DNA of 64,000 bases from Puffinus mauretanicus (GCA_023333565.1 JAJKFH010003493.1:1-64000); one strand, 5' to 3'; positions 22,301 through 36,429 are shown, numbered from the stretch's first letter. Numbers and translations: made by a program. Notes: generated from the sequence alone by a model not told the origin.

Positions 22301-25300
22301 GATTCTTACTGTGTCACTGGGAGGCTCAGTTATTCTTTGTCTCTTTTGGAAGAAGTACCCAGAAGATTTGGGCCCTTTGAAACTCTCCTGCTCCCCATGC
22401 TTCCCTCTGTCCATATGTATGTGTATAAATACATCTATACATATATATAACTTGTCCTCCAGAATCTGAATCTGGATAGTCGTGAGTGGAACGTGCCTGA
22501 ATTGTGGTTTTGCAGAAGTCTTCTGAGAGATACAAAGTTTAGCATGCTATTATCAACTGAATTACATTTAATAGATCTAGATCGTATTCCTCTTTGGATA
22601 TTTATTTCAAATTTCTACAATTGCAGAGACTGTTTACAGACTAGTAAATTGACAGAACACCTAATATTTAATCTAAATCATTCCCACAAAATACTTCTTT
22701 AACCTGTATTCAAAAACATATTCCCCCTAGCCTGTCACAGTGCTCACTGACTCTTTAAAGTTAGCATTTTCCCGTTGGAAGAGAAATCACTCTCACAGAA
22801 ACCTAAGCCCACCACTTCTTGTCTCATCTGTCACTGAGATGGAAAGCAAAGCACACTCCTTCCTTCCTTTCTACAGCACCTCCTTATATATCTGAAGGCT
22901 GCTACACTGAATCCTCTCACTCTTCTGATCAACCAGCCTTAATCTTCCCAGATCACTTATCCTATGTGTCCAATCACTATCTCAAGACTGCTGATTTCAC
23001 CACATCCCTTTGCAACATGTGTGTTTGCCTGTATAACATAGTAGCTGCTGTGGGAAACTTGACATGAATCTACATAAATCTGACAGGCGTTTAGATCCCC
23101 ATTGTCTTGTTTTAAAGTTTGTAGGACTCTTCGTATTGCCTTCAACGGGGGCCATATCAGATCCCACTCATGGCAGCACATGTGTTCAGCTTGCCTTTCA
23201 GGTATTCTGAAAGATATAGAAAAGTCAAGATTCTTCTCTAAAAAAGGATCACACGCATTCTGTAATTCTCTTTAGAGCTGACATAACCCATGAGGACAAA
23301 GCAGTAACCTTGGTCACGCACTGGCTTTGCTCTTTATGTTACACTTCAACATTCCTTTTCTTTCTGTGTAGTGTTTCAGAAGTACTGCAGTTCTTCTATC
23401 AGTGAGGCTCAGAGCAAGTCACCAACCCCCAAATCAAACCTTCTGGGGGATCTGGTTAGCAGTTGGTCCAGCAGTACATATACAAACTCTTTTGTTGATG
23501 GAAAACCTAGTTTAAAGAACCCATGTATTTTCTGAATCATGAAGTCAAGAAAATTACTTATTACAATTGTAATCTACCAATGAGGCTTAACATCTAGCAG
23601 TACAGTATTTTCTGTGGCTGAAAGTGAAAAATAATTTAAGAAAAAGCTAACTTGACTTATTTTAAAGAGTTTGAACAGATTGAAATACCAGTGGTTTGTG
23701 ATTTTTTTTTTCCCCTGCTTCATAAGAAAATATGTGAAAGCCAGAAAGACCACCAAAGATCAGACATGGGCAGGATATCTAAAAAGAGAAAAGTGGAACT
23801 CAGCTTTAACCTTGGTCATATACATAAAAATCAAACTCATCCCTTTAACTGTACAGAGGCCAATTAAAAAAAAAAAGAAAAGAAATTCTCCAATACCAAA
23901 CTTAATGAAAGAGTCATTTAATAGTGACCATGAATGAAAACTGAAGCTAAACAGTTTGCAGGCATCATTTGATGAGTTACATGAATGAACATCTTAGATT
24001 ATGAACCTTATGGTTTTAAAAGTTTTTATCCAACTCTGTAGTAGAAGGATTTAATTAGGATTTAAATCAGCAAAAAACTGCAATGATCAATGAAGCTGAC
24101 AGCATCTAAAGAGGACCTTTTCTTAGCTTGAAAGGTGTTTATAAACACAGCACTAGTTAATTTATTTTACTCTCTCTATATATTTCATTATCCTAACATT
24201 GTCTTTCACCTGCAGGAATTCATCACACACTGCATGCTGCAAAATGAGTTACCCAAGCTGCATCTTAGACAGGAAAATTATCTCATTTCAACTGGAGTGC
24301 AAGATCAAAATAGACGGAAAGACTATAAATTACTTGGAAAAATAGTTCTGACTGCTACTTCACTGGTCAAGGTGCATCATTCATGCATTTTCTTTAGGAC
24401 CACTTCTATGCAGCATTTTACTACATGGCACAGGGCTACTCATTAGAAACTGATTCTAGCCAATGTTGAGTCTAGTCCAGCATCAAACTTAAGTATATCT
24501 TCATGATTTAAGGCGCAAGGTGCTGCAGCCATGATTACAGTTTAGGAAGCCAGTTGGCCACAGTTATTACTCACAGAAGCCAACACAAACCACAATGCTA
24601 GCTTGTTATGACAAAATAGGCATCAAAAGAATGGGTTGTAAGCATACAAAACATCTAAAACATACCTTTCTCTGGAGTAGATGATGCTGTAGGCAGTCAG
24701 TTCATTCCCCAAATTGGACAGCATGACCAGGATGTGATTAGGATGGACAGGGAAGGCACAGATTTATCATGTTTTCAAAGTGGCTTTGATTAGAGAAGAA
24801 TTCTGTCAATCCTCAAACACAGAAACACACTGTTGCCCAGAGGGGGATTTCAGAAAGTTCAGTAGTAGAAACAACTGCTCTTTCTTTAACGGGTATTTAT
24901 GCTGAGTAAAAGGTATACATGCTGCCCCACAGACACTTGAAATCCTTTCATAATTAGACCAAGGGAAGTCTCCATAATAAAGACAGACAAAACAATTTTA
25001 GTAGATTGGGGAGGCAGGCTGAGGGTGTTATTAGCTTATTTGGATAATATTCATCACATACACACATATATACATACAGAGGAAAGAATGCTGCAGTGAT
25101 CCCTTTTGACAAATACAAAGCAAACCATTCTGATTTCTTCAGACCTCATTTGCAATAGGATGTAGTGCCGTTATCGCCCTTCTAATATGTGCATTCATAG
25201 CCAAGACATTGAAAGACAATAGAATCAGGGTCAACTTCCACCCATGCCAGCCTGGGATAGAGCCTCACTCAGAGGCCTCTGCTGACCAAACTGTGCTGAA

Positions 25301-28300
25301 ATGAATCCCTTCCAACCTTCTCGGCAGAGACTGTTAAACTTCACGTATGTGCTCAGACGTGTGTTGAAACAATGACTCCTATCTCACCCTCAAACAGGAG
25401 GGTGCCATCACAAGCTATCTGTAGACATCCACTCTTTTTGTATCCTGATGAAGATGTGACGAGTGATCTCTCTAAGAGAAGACGCCCACCGTCTGTGTAC
25501 AATCTTTTTGCAGTGGCAGCCCAACTCCTTACTCCTAGTAACACAGGCATCAGAAGCAATGATGATCAGAATTCCAGTTCAGAAGCTAGCTGTGGTATAC
25601 TTGCTTTTATATTTAAGACTCATCTTCTAGCATATTTTCTTAAAATTAATTCCAGCAAGGTTTCAGCTAGCCATTCGCCACTCTTCATTGCTATTTACCT
25701 TCTGAATTCTGCAGGAAAGAAGGAACTTTTCTGCTCCAAAATATCTATGGAATTTAGGTCAGAATAGCATTATACTACAAATGCTATTAAATTACAGAAG
25801 GCTTACTTTCTCCACCTAGTGGCTAAAATACAAAGCTAATATTCGGTACTATACAAGTGCCCTAAGGAAAAAAAGCAAAATAAAAAATAAAACAATTTTT
25901 TGAAAAAGATAAAAGACAAATCCCCTGTTTCCCTAACACTTTGGGGGCTTCACTTTATCTGAAAAACTGACCAGGTTTTCCTCTTCCCTCACCCTCAATA
26001 AAAGAAATTTTGCCTTTTCAGGCAAATCAAGGGACATGGATTTTGCCCTCAATGAAAGCTGCTAAGCCAAGATCCCTGGAGGTTCAAATCATCTGTTTTC
26101 TCCTGGAAGAGGCACAGTGCAAACAAATCAGCTCGCTATTATAACACTGAGACCTGCCCAGATGCATGCTGAGCAATATGAGAGGAAGAAATGCAAAGTA
26201 CTATTGTTCTTACATTTGTGCTTTTAAACTCACTGTAGGTAAGTTTTCCGACTGCCATAAAGTAGAGCAGCCCAAAGCTTATTATCAGGTTGGCAAGAGC
26301 TCCCTCAGCCCGGAAGAGCAGGCTGGAGGTTATGAAGTCATAGGAAGGTCCCAGCCACGTTGTCTCTCTGTTACGTCCTGGAGATTTACAGCAATAGGAG
26401 CAAGCTCTACAGCTGCACTCAGTGAATACCTCCATCAGGATTGCCCTTCGTCTGGGTGACCCTCCTGCTCATATTGGCTTTGTAGGAACATTATATGCTT
26501 GATCCGAATTGGTTGTTTCATGATTGTAGACAAAGTTTACTGTGCATGCAACTATTTTCCAAGGCCAAATGAAATGGATATAAGCAAACAAGAATGCTGA
26601 TGGGTCCCTGTCTAGAATGTAAAGCAATCAGGAAAAGTAACCAAGTCGCTGCCCTGCAAAATTGGTCTTACTAACCTGCCTTTCCTTCCCCAACTCTAAG
26701 TAGCAATGAATACCAGTATCACCTGCTGAGGACAGCTTACAGAAAACAAACTCTGGAAGTTAAAATACAGATGGAACACAAACCCATTTGTGGTTCCCCA
26801 ATCGGTCATTTCCTCCGAGGCACAAAAGGGAAACAGTCCCTTCTCCTACTACCTTAAGGTAGGATCTCACCTAAATCTGGGTACCTCAAGCTGGACTTCC
26901 AAATGCAGTGCAGTCTCCCAAGGCTCTCTTCGTAATCAAAGGAGATAAACAGGTGCCCCCAGAGAGTGAGTTATCTGACCTTTCTCAGATGGTCCAGGAT
27001 GAGTTGCACTGGCTTTTGTAAGGTCCATCTCCCTAGAAGAGACCTAGGAAGATTAGGTCAGAATCAAACCATCTCTAATGTGGGGTGCTAAAGTAGAGTG
27101 GATGATTTGTACCCTAGCATACTAGGACTGGAATTTTTAAATGCTACATGCTTTTTAACCTAAAGAGCCACTAGCCTCTTAGAGTGCGCAAGGCTCAGAG
27201 GGAGTGTTTTATTTTCAAGATCAAGAGTCCAGTCAGCATATTTTTTTACTATTTCAGAAAAGGAGGGGGAGACAGGGAGGGAGTGGAAATTTTTCTATTC
27301 ATATTTCCCCCTCCATCAGCTAATCATCTAATCTAATCAGCTCTAAGTTTCACAAAATTGAGACAGGCAAGAGACTGAGGAAGAGCTGAGATAAGTTTTT
27401 CCACTTTCTAATGGCCCAGTCCAATGAATTCTGAGGCATCGTAGAAGTAGTCTGGCTCAGCAGCTATACACTCCTTACTGACACAAGCAGATTTGGATGG
27501 AGATCACAAACCCCTCACCCACTGTGTCATAAGGGGCATGGCTCTGGAAAAAGCATCTCCATCATCACTCTAGTCACGAGAAAGATAGAAAAAACTTCCT
27601 TCGCTCTTAATACCCATAAACCCAGTCCCATCCAAATGTATATGTTCACGCTTATTCTAAAAACCCAGGAAATTCAACGTGCTTATGTTTACAAAGAAGA
27701 GAACCAGAAGAGAGTCTCAAATTCTCCACGCAGAATGAACTTTGCAAAATAGCTGCAATTATTAAAAGCATGTTTTCAGTTGTGGAGAATGTGTAAGGTT
27801 GGTTTGAGTTAAATGGAATTTATGTTTGCCCTTACAATTCAGCATACGGTTAAGTGCTTTCCTGAATAGAGATTGATTTAAACCTGTATTTAAATGTTTT
27901 GCAGGTCTAGATCATCTGTACATCAATGACAGTCATAAACAGAACCTAACAGAACCATTTTTATTTCAGGATTTTCAACATTATAGGAAAGTTACAAAAC
28001 AAAATGTAAAAAAAACCACAACACAACATATGGGGAAAATAGGCATTATTTTGGTAGTTTCTAAAGCTATTGGGGGTGGTGGGAAAAAGGGCTTGTTGTT
28101 GTAACATTTATACTGAGGACATCCAGTTTATATGCCACTGTCTTCATCAACGGGTCATCTGTATCTTAAGGCATGAAATGCTGAACTATACCATACTTAG
28201 GAAAAGATTATAATCTATATTACATAAGATGAATCTGAGATAGATCTTTTGTTAATTGGCAATGTCCTTTCAGAGTTACAATACCAAGTCTCTCTGAATG

Positions 28301-30881
28301 TCAGAGGAAGGTCCTTCCTTAACAATGTATTTTGAGAAGAAACATTACTGACCTACTTCCACTCTTCTCTTCAAGCAGTGAAAAGTATTGAACAGACACT
28401 TGCACTGTTATGAAACGTTGCAACCGTTTAATGCAACTTAGGAAGCACCATCACCCAATGGTTAGCGTCTAGCTTAGAATAAATAGACTTTTCTGTGTTT
28501 CTAATGTTAGTAATGCTAATTAGTAATGTATATCACTATAGTAGTGTATGATATAGTAGTACACATTAGTAATATGCCTTCTGCACTCAGAAACTCTGTG
28601 GCTTAGAAAACAAGTAACCTACTCCTAATACATTCAAAAAGTGCCTCTACATCTTGCACTTTCCACCTGTGAACAAGCTTAATACTTCAAGCTAGCTGTT
28701 GCATGAACTTCATTCACCATCTTTTTTTTTTGGATTTCAGTATGTTTTCATGCCAAATTGAAGTAAGAACAACATATCCTGCATGTTTCCATAAACCAGT
28801 ACAGGGTCACAACATCCTCTTCAGCTCAAACAGGTTAAGTTATTACTTCAGGTCTTACCTGAGTGATACCTGCTGGGCAGTGCGGCACCAAGCCACAGAG
28901 CCCTGAACTAGAACAAAAGACCCAGTGAACTTAGACGGCACAGCACGCTACCATGCAAATCCATCGGCTTGCTGATGTTTGGCGCAGAGATAACAGGAAT
29001 AATCTGGCTGTGTTTGTGCAGCACTATACCAAGGTTAATCCACCTTTTCTTTTCACAAAGCTGATAAACAAGTACTATTGCGATTTAATAAAGGAAAATG
29101 GTATAGATAAACACCTGCTATACAGAAGTGGCCAAAGTACGTTACATCAGAATCTTTGCTACAAAAAAGCCAAAAATCTCTATTGACATAGTATGTTTTA
29201 AAAGTAACTAAAAAGTTCTCAAGCACTGCGTTACTGACAGTACTTTTCTACAGCGTGGGTAAGATTACTGCTAAACATGATAAAATTGCTAGTCATACTG
29301 CCTTTCTCTCTAAAAATCTAGCTTAGCATCTGCCTCTTCAGTGAAGGATAACACCAACCCAACAATGTATAATAGCTGACACTGCTAGGTTTAATTTCCT
29401 TTTCTATGCTACCAAGACCCACGTGGAAATCCTGAAGCAGCTCTTTTGTTAAATCCCTTACTAGCAATCTCCAATTTAAGTTCCCTCTATCTGACCAAAG
29501 GGACAGAAACACAGATCAATACTACAGAGAGATAGAGCAGGACAACTCTTTCAAGAAATTCATAGCATTGCAGAAAGAATTTGCAATTACATTTCAAGCA
29601 GGACCTAAGAATACCTGTGGACTACATCTGCTTTGTGAATTGTCTTAATGGCATCATCTCAGCACAAAATGGATTCTTTTGCCTATCACTCAGAACACTT
29701 GTGCTTTGGGCCAAGTCTACTTTCTTAAATCTTGGGCCTCTTCTGTCCCCGCAAAAAGACACCCCAAATATAAATGAGGGCATTCACATTTTCATCCAAG
29801 AAATTACCCGAATATTTGGAATCTAATACAGGTTAACAGAAGTCTCACAGACGGGCTGCAAGAATGGAGCTGTATGCATTTCCCACTCAGACACAGGCTA
29901 TTTTGGCTCACTAGCCAAGCAAGATTTACTGCTATCCTAAAGGTGAGATGGGAGGGCAGTACAACTCATCACTGATTCAGTAAAAACAAATGTTAGTGTT
30001 GCAAACATGAGAGGTTTTTGCCTTTATTTTTTGAAGATGTTATTAATACTCTCTGAGTTACTTAAAGGAGAAGAGGCGTTTTTGTTTCATTTTGCTTTTT
30101 TGCAAAATTGCTTAATATCCTACTTAGATAAGCAAGTTATACGTGTGTATATACACTACAGCCAGCAGTCAAAGGGGATCACGCATTCATATCCCACATT
30201 TCCACCAGGAAAGACAATATGTTGGTGTTATAAATGACAGCTATTTGCACTGCTTAGTCTTCAGACTGGCAAAAGTTATTAATAGTCAGCACGCACCAGA
30301 GCTTTTTTTTGCTGTGCTCTTCTGCAGTGCTTAGGGGACTGAAATAACGAAGCTGTTGGCAACATCTTTTTAAAAGGTAATTGCAGGTAAAATACAAGCA
30401 GAAATGAGAAATAAGAAAAACGCCATGGCTATAATCAGTGAATTTCTTGGGCAAGGGGAGAAGAAAAGGGAGATAAGGCTCACCACCACAGGCTCTGATC
30501 CTCACTGGCTATGCTCCTTCCCACACTGTCCCAAGCTATTTCTCTCTGCTGAAGCAATTTCACATTGAAGTGATTGAGACTTTCAGAGGCCGATTCCCAA
30601 TCACCACACACCTTGTATTTCTGCTGCAGTGCAATTTCATTGCACAATGTTTTACTTCAATTGTCTGCTTGTGCAGGCAATTAAAACATAGTACCACATT
30701 AAGCTTATACTCCACCACCTACTAGAAAGAAATCCAGAAGATGGAAGATCCACTTCAAATCAGAGCTGCTGCAAACAAGAAAGAATTTGCAAAAGCAGGA
30801 CCTTGAGACAGAAAAGAATCAGTTTATCCAAACCTGTTTTTATCCCAAAAATATGTATTTCAGCTTTCTGAACCTTCACGA
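19313..30881. other. AT-rich non-coding DNA, no gene seen
   Basis: No supported gene or RNA gene. Runs of one base occur at 20407-20420 (A) and 21270-21284 (T), and CA/TA-type low complexity at about 22411-22455 and 25050-25080. A CTCF-like word (CCACCTAGTGGC) lies at 25812-25823, and a degenerate array of TAGTAATG-like words at about 28500-28575. A few words near 25300 recall a CR1 3' end but not enough to call one. Confidence 0.6.
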
Positions 30882-30929
30882 GATTCTGATTTAGAATCAG
30901 AATCAGTACTTAAGGCTGAAGCCTTAAGT
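30882..30929. repeat. Two adjacent perfect hairpins
   Basis: GATTCTGATT (30882-30891) pairs with AATCAGAATC (30895-30904) around TAG. Immediately after, ACTTAAGGC (30908-30916) pairs with GCCTTAAGT (30921-30929) around TGAA. Both stems are perfect, 10 and 9 bp. They lie directly upstream of a tandem duplication that begins inside the last stem. Confidence 0.75.
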
Positions 30930-30990
30930 TTAGATATGATCTTACAAAGCCATACTTCAGTTTAGATATGATCTTACAAGTCCATTTCAG
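30927..30990. repeat. 32-bp tandem duplication
   Basis: AGTTTAGATATGATCTTACA begins at 30927 and again at 30959, giving a period of 32 bases with the copies differing only towards their ends. The first copy starts in the 3' arm of the neighbouring hairpin, so the hairpin may have helped the duplication arise. Confidence 0.75.
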
Positions 30991-32239
30991 ATTGCCTCAC
31001 TATACATATGACTTGAAGTTAGACATATTTTAAGTGCATCAATGCACTGTGTCTTAATGCAGTCCAGACAGATCATCTCCACCACATCCCAGTGGCAACT
31101 GGGGTAGTTTGAACCAGTAACTTTTTACCTATAGAAGCTATTTATCCTTCAACTCCTGCCTAGCATGATGCAAGTTGTAATTTCCAGGTAAATCTCAGGA
31201 GACAGACTGATAGATGAAAGAAAAAGAGAAGCCTGCAGCTACGCAGCCTGTGATACATGCCTAGCTCTCATCTACAAACTGCTCCTAAGAGCGGCTTAGA
31301 GTCATAATAGGCACTGATCTGATGGAGTGCCTTGTTGTTTGTGGGTAGGTTTTTTTGTTAGTTTTTGGTTGGTTGGTTTTAAATCATATACCCACAGAGT
31401 TAGGCTAGCTGTAATGGACTGGTGTTGTAATCAACACCGTAACATGCTTTTTGATGAGTATCACTCATTCCTCACACTTCAGTCTGACATGCTGATGCTT
31501 TTTCAGCTTGTTTCAGTGTTCACATTTTATACTTCAGGCATAGCACTGAAGCATCTCTCAAGATCTGCTTTCATGGCCCTGACACACTCCAAGGTTACTT
31601 CAAATTCCATGAGTTCCCTCCTCGTCTCCTTCCTCCCCCAGTAGATACCCAACACCTAAAGTTCAAGTGTGCATAGGTTATGCCTAAGTGGCAGCCAAAG
31701 TATATTGTGGGTGCTCAACAGTCCTGCTCACCAGCAAATCTGTTGAGGGAGCAGAGAAGCATCTATTACACTCCTGCCCAACCCCTGCACTCAGGAAAGT
31801 CCAGGACACGCTCCCGTGTCTTACACTATAAACATAGTCTCAGTTACCCAAAATTAAAAGGATGTGCCAGATTCATGACAGGTATTCCATGCTGCTTCTC
31901 TGGTATAAACTGGGTTGCTGAAACAATGACAGTAGCTTTAAGTTAAAATTTCAGATGTGGAGAGACCTGCCTCCTCCCTCGACCTGAGAGCAGTGCTGCA
32001 GCCAGTTCCCCGATGCCCCCATCTTCCCACCCTCCTCCCACAGCAATGGCACAAGCAAGTGTGGTTCGAGTACCTCCGCCTCGGAGCGATACCTTGTCCC
32101 CTCTCCTCTCAGTGGCTTCATTGTACCACCCTCTTGAAAAATCTCACTTTTCTACTAAGACAAATACATCTAGGAATACACCATGCACTTGCAGGAGCTG
32201 CTTCCTTACACTCTGGTGTAAGCAAACATTTTCAGTTTG
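30991..32239. other. Non-coding DNA, no gene seen
   Basis: Mixed-composition sequence with short overlapping open frames on the + strand (for example 31327-31644 and 31957-32382) that show no domain, no signal and no convincing splice or start context. I see no repeat that I can name. Confidence 0.5.
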
Positions 32240-32453
32240 TAAAAGAAAAAACCCAAAACCAACAACCAATCCCCCCCAATCAAAAACCACCTCAAAACAC
32301 CAAAGAAAACAAACACCAAAACCCACACACAACTACCCCCCCAGGAAAAAAAAAACAACCCACACACAAGAAGAGTGATTGAAAATAAATAATCTGGGTG
32401 GTTTGTTGTTTGGGTTTTTTGTTTTGTTTTGGGGGGTTTTTTTGTTGTTTTTT
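32240..32453. repeat. A/C-rich tract followed by G/T-rich counterpart
   Basis: About 130 bases on the + strand (32240-32370) are almost free of G and T. About 60 bases further on (32395-32453) are almost free of A and C. The ends are complementary: AAAAAACCCAAAACC near 32246 faces GGTTTGTTGTTTGGGTTTTTT near 32400, an imperfect inverted repeat with arms of about 20 bases. The origin is unknown. Confidence 0.7.
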
Positions 32454-35400
32454 TAAAACTAAGGGGATTTTTACATTTTTCTATTGTTTTCTGCCTGTTT
32501 GGATTTTTTAGGTAAACAAGGTATTTCTGTTGTTTAACAGACCACAGCTAATAATTTCTGAACCTGTTGGTTAACTTTACTAAATTTGAGAGCTAGGCAG
32601 AGGTCTCAAAGTAACAGTATATTTTTTATACACTTTTTTTCCCATTAAAGGGGCAGAAGGGAATTCCATTCAGGAAGATGGACCCCACCGATGAAGCACC
32701 AAAAGGCTAGTTAGCATAGACAAGCTTGCCATTTGGCACCCATCTGCCAGGCACCCAGTCAGACCACGTGTAGCTCTGACCCAGCCATAGTATGATGGAC
32801 TTCCAGATCTGAAGGGCTTGAGTGGGGATAGATTAGAGAGGTTTTACAAGGGGATAATAAGAGTACAATTGGGGAAACAGGAAGACATGCAAGTACCGCA
32901 ACAGCAGGCTGATGGGGAGGTAGGGAAGTGAAGAGGATGCAAGATCCAAATCCGTAGGAACTCAGGCTTCATTAACTCAGCCGCAACTGATTTATTGTTC
33001 TCAGTGTTCCTGTTCAGAATTACAAAAGACAGCTTCATTTATTCTTCCCGGTTTGCTCATTATTTCTACGGGAAAGACTCTAATAAAAGTAAGTACAACA
33101 CCAGCAAATTAAGCTTTTCACAATCGCACACACACAAACCTAACATCCCTCTTCCATATTCTTCCATACAGTACCCTCAGAAACACACACCGTGAAGAAG
33201 GGATGGGCAGAGAGCTAATGCTTATTACTTCACATTGGTCTGTGAAAATGAAATGTCTATATATCCTTCCAAATTCTGATGCAACAGAGTCTTGTATGGT
33301 TGCACCCATAAGAAAAAAAAGATGGCTGAAAATTAATCTTAGTGGGAGATGTGCTAGATATTGGTTAAGAGGATGAATTTGTTAGTATGTTCCTCTTCCT
33401 TAATATCTCTAAAGTAGGCAGGCAATTGTGCACTATTTATTTTGTATAAAAATTGATTTTATACTAAAATGACAGTCCTATAAAAATATTGCTGCATCCT
33501 TGGAATTCAAAGGCAGTCATATATCATAATTTCATCTCAGAATACATTCTGACCACGTTTTACCATGTGTTTTATTTCTAGGAAGCATATCCTATTGAAT
33601 ATGTTGACACTGCAATGCAATGCATGTATATTAAGTAAACACAGGGAATTATTTATCCTCAGACATGGGTGTACAGCTTCCACTCACTTCAGTGATTACA
33701 CAAGGGCAGGCCTGGCCCCCTGTTTTCAGTGTAGGTTCAAATGAAGCATTAAAAGTCTACAAGCAGGAAAGCAGATAGAAAATAACACTGCTCTGTCTGA
33801 AACAGAAAGGAAAGGCTAGGCTATACTTTTACTATATGTGTTTAGTTGTCAGTTCATTCATTAAGAAATAGTAAAGTATAACCACGCAACTACTAGTTTA
33901 GCTAATTACAGGCCAAGAATCTCAACTAATGATCTGGCATACTTTCGCTATTGTTAATGAAATGATGGTAGTTTATACCAGTTGAAGGTATGATTTCTGT
34001 TATCACGGAGTAATTATTGGCCTTGCCCTATACACTTATGGAAAAATTAATTCTCAGTTATTTCTGAGAAAGTTACATTCCAACTTGTGTCTTTTAGATC
34101 TTCAGAGAAAATTCTAAAGAATCAGTTGACAATTCAGAAGTTTCCTTCATTTGATTTTAAGTTTTTGGTTAAAAATTGGGTTGGCTTTTCTGCCAGGCTT
34201 CTGTAATGCATCAGGGAGTCATACACTGGGTTGAAATACACTGCTTTAATATTATTTCATTTCCTCATTGGAGAAAATACCATGGAAAAAAAGACAAAAC
34301 GACACCAGAAATGGTTCCCTCAGATACTGAAACATGTAAACACAAATCCAGTATTTTACATTTTAAGTTAGTTAACTCACTACCTCCATTTTGACTTTAC
34401 CTGAAACCAGATCACCTACTGCATACCCATGTTTTAACATGTTCACCTGCCAAAACAAGCTTTCTGGTCATTAAGCCCTCCCCCGAAACTGCAATAAACA
34501 AAACAAAATAAAAACCCCAACCAAACAAAAAAAGAAAGTAAAATCTTGTAGCATTGGCTGTCTGTGTTGAATTACATATCCAGGAGAAGAGTTTTATTTC
34601 CATAGGTTTATTTGCTTTGGTAATTGATGTCTCTTCCTCTTGTGTTTTAAAAGCTGGCTTTAACAAAATGACAACTTAAAAGCTCTCCTTATTCACAGCT
34701 TGAGGTTGAAATGGAATCAAGCCAGAGCTGGAATGGCTTTCCAAATTAGCAAGGGAACCTACTGTTGAAGTAGACTATTACCCTGCGTGTGGTTGTGCGT
34801 ACAGCCTTATTTCCTCATACCCACAACCGGGCTAGCTATCATTTACTCACCTCGCAAAGCTGCCTCCTTCCTGTTCTTCTTCTCAAAGCATTTAGTTAAA
34901 ACAAAAGAAAAATCAACATAAAGTCTTCGGTGCTTGAAAGCGCTATGCCACTTCAAATGGCCAAGCGGCATCTCATCATTTAGGAAATAACAATGAAAGA
35001 GTCTTGAAGCGTTCAAGAAAAACACAGTGGGCTACATTTTCAAAGGGGTTGTGCAGAAGCTCTGAACATCTCTTGTCTAGCAAGTACTTACACGGTGTGA
35101 GCAGTTGCACACAAAAGGCCAGGGCTGCAATCACACCAAGGAAACATACAGTGCAAATTACATAGATCAGCCGGCTTGCAGGTCTGCTAAGGAAGCTCTT
35201 AATACATATGCAAAGTCAAAGCGTTTTTTATTGAATGTACCTGATACCATACATTTTGGGGAGACCAACAGATGAAACCACTTTAGAAAAGAGAACTCTA
35301 AGTCACAGAAAGGCACAGAAACATAACAGGAAGTCCCTCAGAGAGTTAACAACAGAGACAGAATATATCCTGCCTGTTCTAAGTTTCCTACCCTTGCACA

Positions 35401-36020
35401 GAAGAATCCTGAATTTTAACGGAGATTAACAGAAATTATCTAGTTATTGGGCTGACTTGCTTACAGGTATTAGCATTCACAAAGCAGCCTAGCATGCAAA
35501 GATGATGAGCAGTGATTTCGCAGATGTCTCTTGATCATTTTCTCCACAACTTTAGTTGGCACCAAAATCTGCACGCATCGTCAGTAAATGTGCTCCTTAC
35601 AGAGACACTCCAGAGCTCGGGAGCAATGAAGAAGGGCAAGAAGAACTGCAAAGTTACTCTGCAGCTCCTGGGAAATGAAGGGAAAATATCACACACTATC
35701 AACTGCGTATGTCTATGGGCTGCAGTCATGGCACAATTGCGCCTTGCAACCCAAGAGCGCCGTGCTGACAAAGTTTAAAATAAAAGAAGCTAAAAGTAGG
35801 AATTTCACAACAAAGTAAAGGGCATGTTCAGAGCCTAAAAACACCAGTAAATTTGCAGCAACAGCAAACATGAGACCACATGCTAAGAATACTAAAGAAA
35901 CTGCTGACTATGATAACGAACTACCTTTGAGGAATTACAACCTAATTCCACCTTGCCAGATGAGTCAGACACACGTTATCTCCCAAAGCAGCAGTTGTTA
36001 CTTACAGTTTCCTTTCTCAG
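32454..36020. other. Non-coding DNA, no gene seen
   Basis: AT-rich sequence with small A-rich and T-rich runs and scattered CA words (about 33126-33136, 33183-33190). No open frame with recognisable content and no named repeat was found. Confidence 0.5.
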
Positions 36021-36109
36021 CTGCCTTGCTGCACTGCTTGGACTTGAACGATGACCCTAGGATGGAGCACCACGCAGCCAAGCTGTCCTGGGACAGCATC
36101 CAGGACCAG
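36021..36109 (+). other. Exon-like segment, 89 bases, unknown gene
   Basis: The segment is bounded by a good acceptor (TTTCCTTTCTCAG before 36021) and a consensus donor (CAG then GTAAAG at 36110). One of three frames is open across it for 29 codons, ending in phase 0 and containing the words DLNDDPRMEHHAAK and LSWDSIQDQ. I do not recognise the peptide. It could be an exon of an unidentified gene or of a non-coding transcript, or a chance match. A CpG-richer patch follows within 450 bases. Confidence 0.25.
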
Positions 36110-36429
36110 GTAAAGGGAATCACATATAACCTCATGTGCCTGGCGGCTCTCCTCATCAGCTGCAAGCACTTCTAATTAGCCCTCTGGAAAAGGCAGATGT
36201 AGCTAGGATTGACTCAGCTTTTCCTGCCATATGCACTAATCCCCAAAACCTGGGTAAAATTCAGCCCAGCCCTGGTGATTACCTTCTTCCAGCAAAAGGA
36301 GAGGCCATCAGAAGCTGCCCTGACAGCAAGAGGTGGCCACCCATTTCTGCACAGCCCTGCAGGGTGGAGCTGCCCGCCCTTCCCCACCTCCCTGCCCACA
36401 GCAGTGTTCACGCACAGCAGGGACTCACT

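Noticed and set aside
25285..25325. CR1-like 3' words (CCCTTCCAACCTT)
   Set aside because: No flanking CR1 sequence and no octamer tail.
30882..30929. microRNA precursor
   Set aside because: Stems of 9-10 bp are far shorter than a precursor hairpin.
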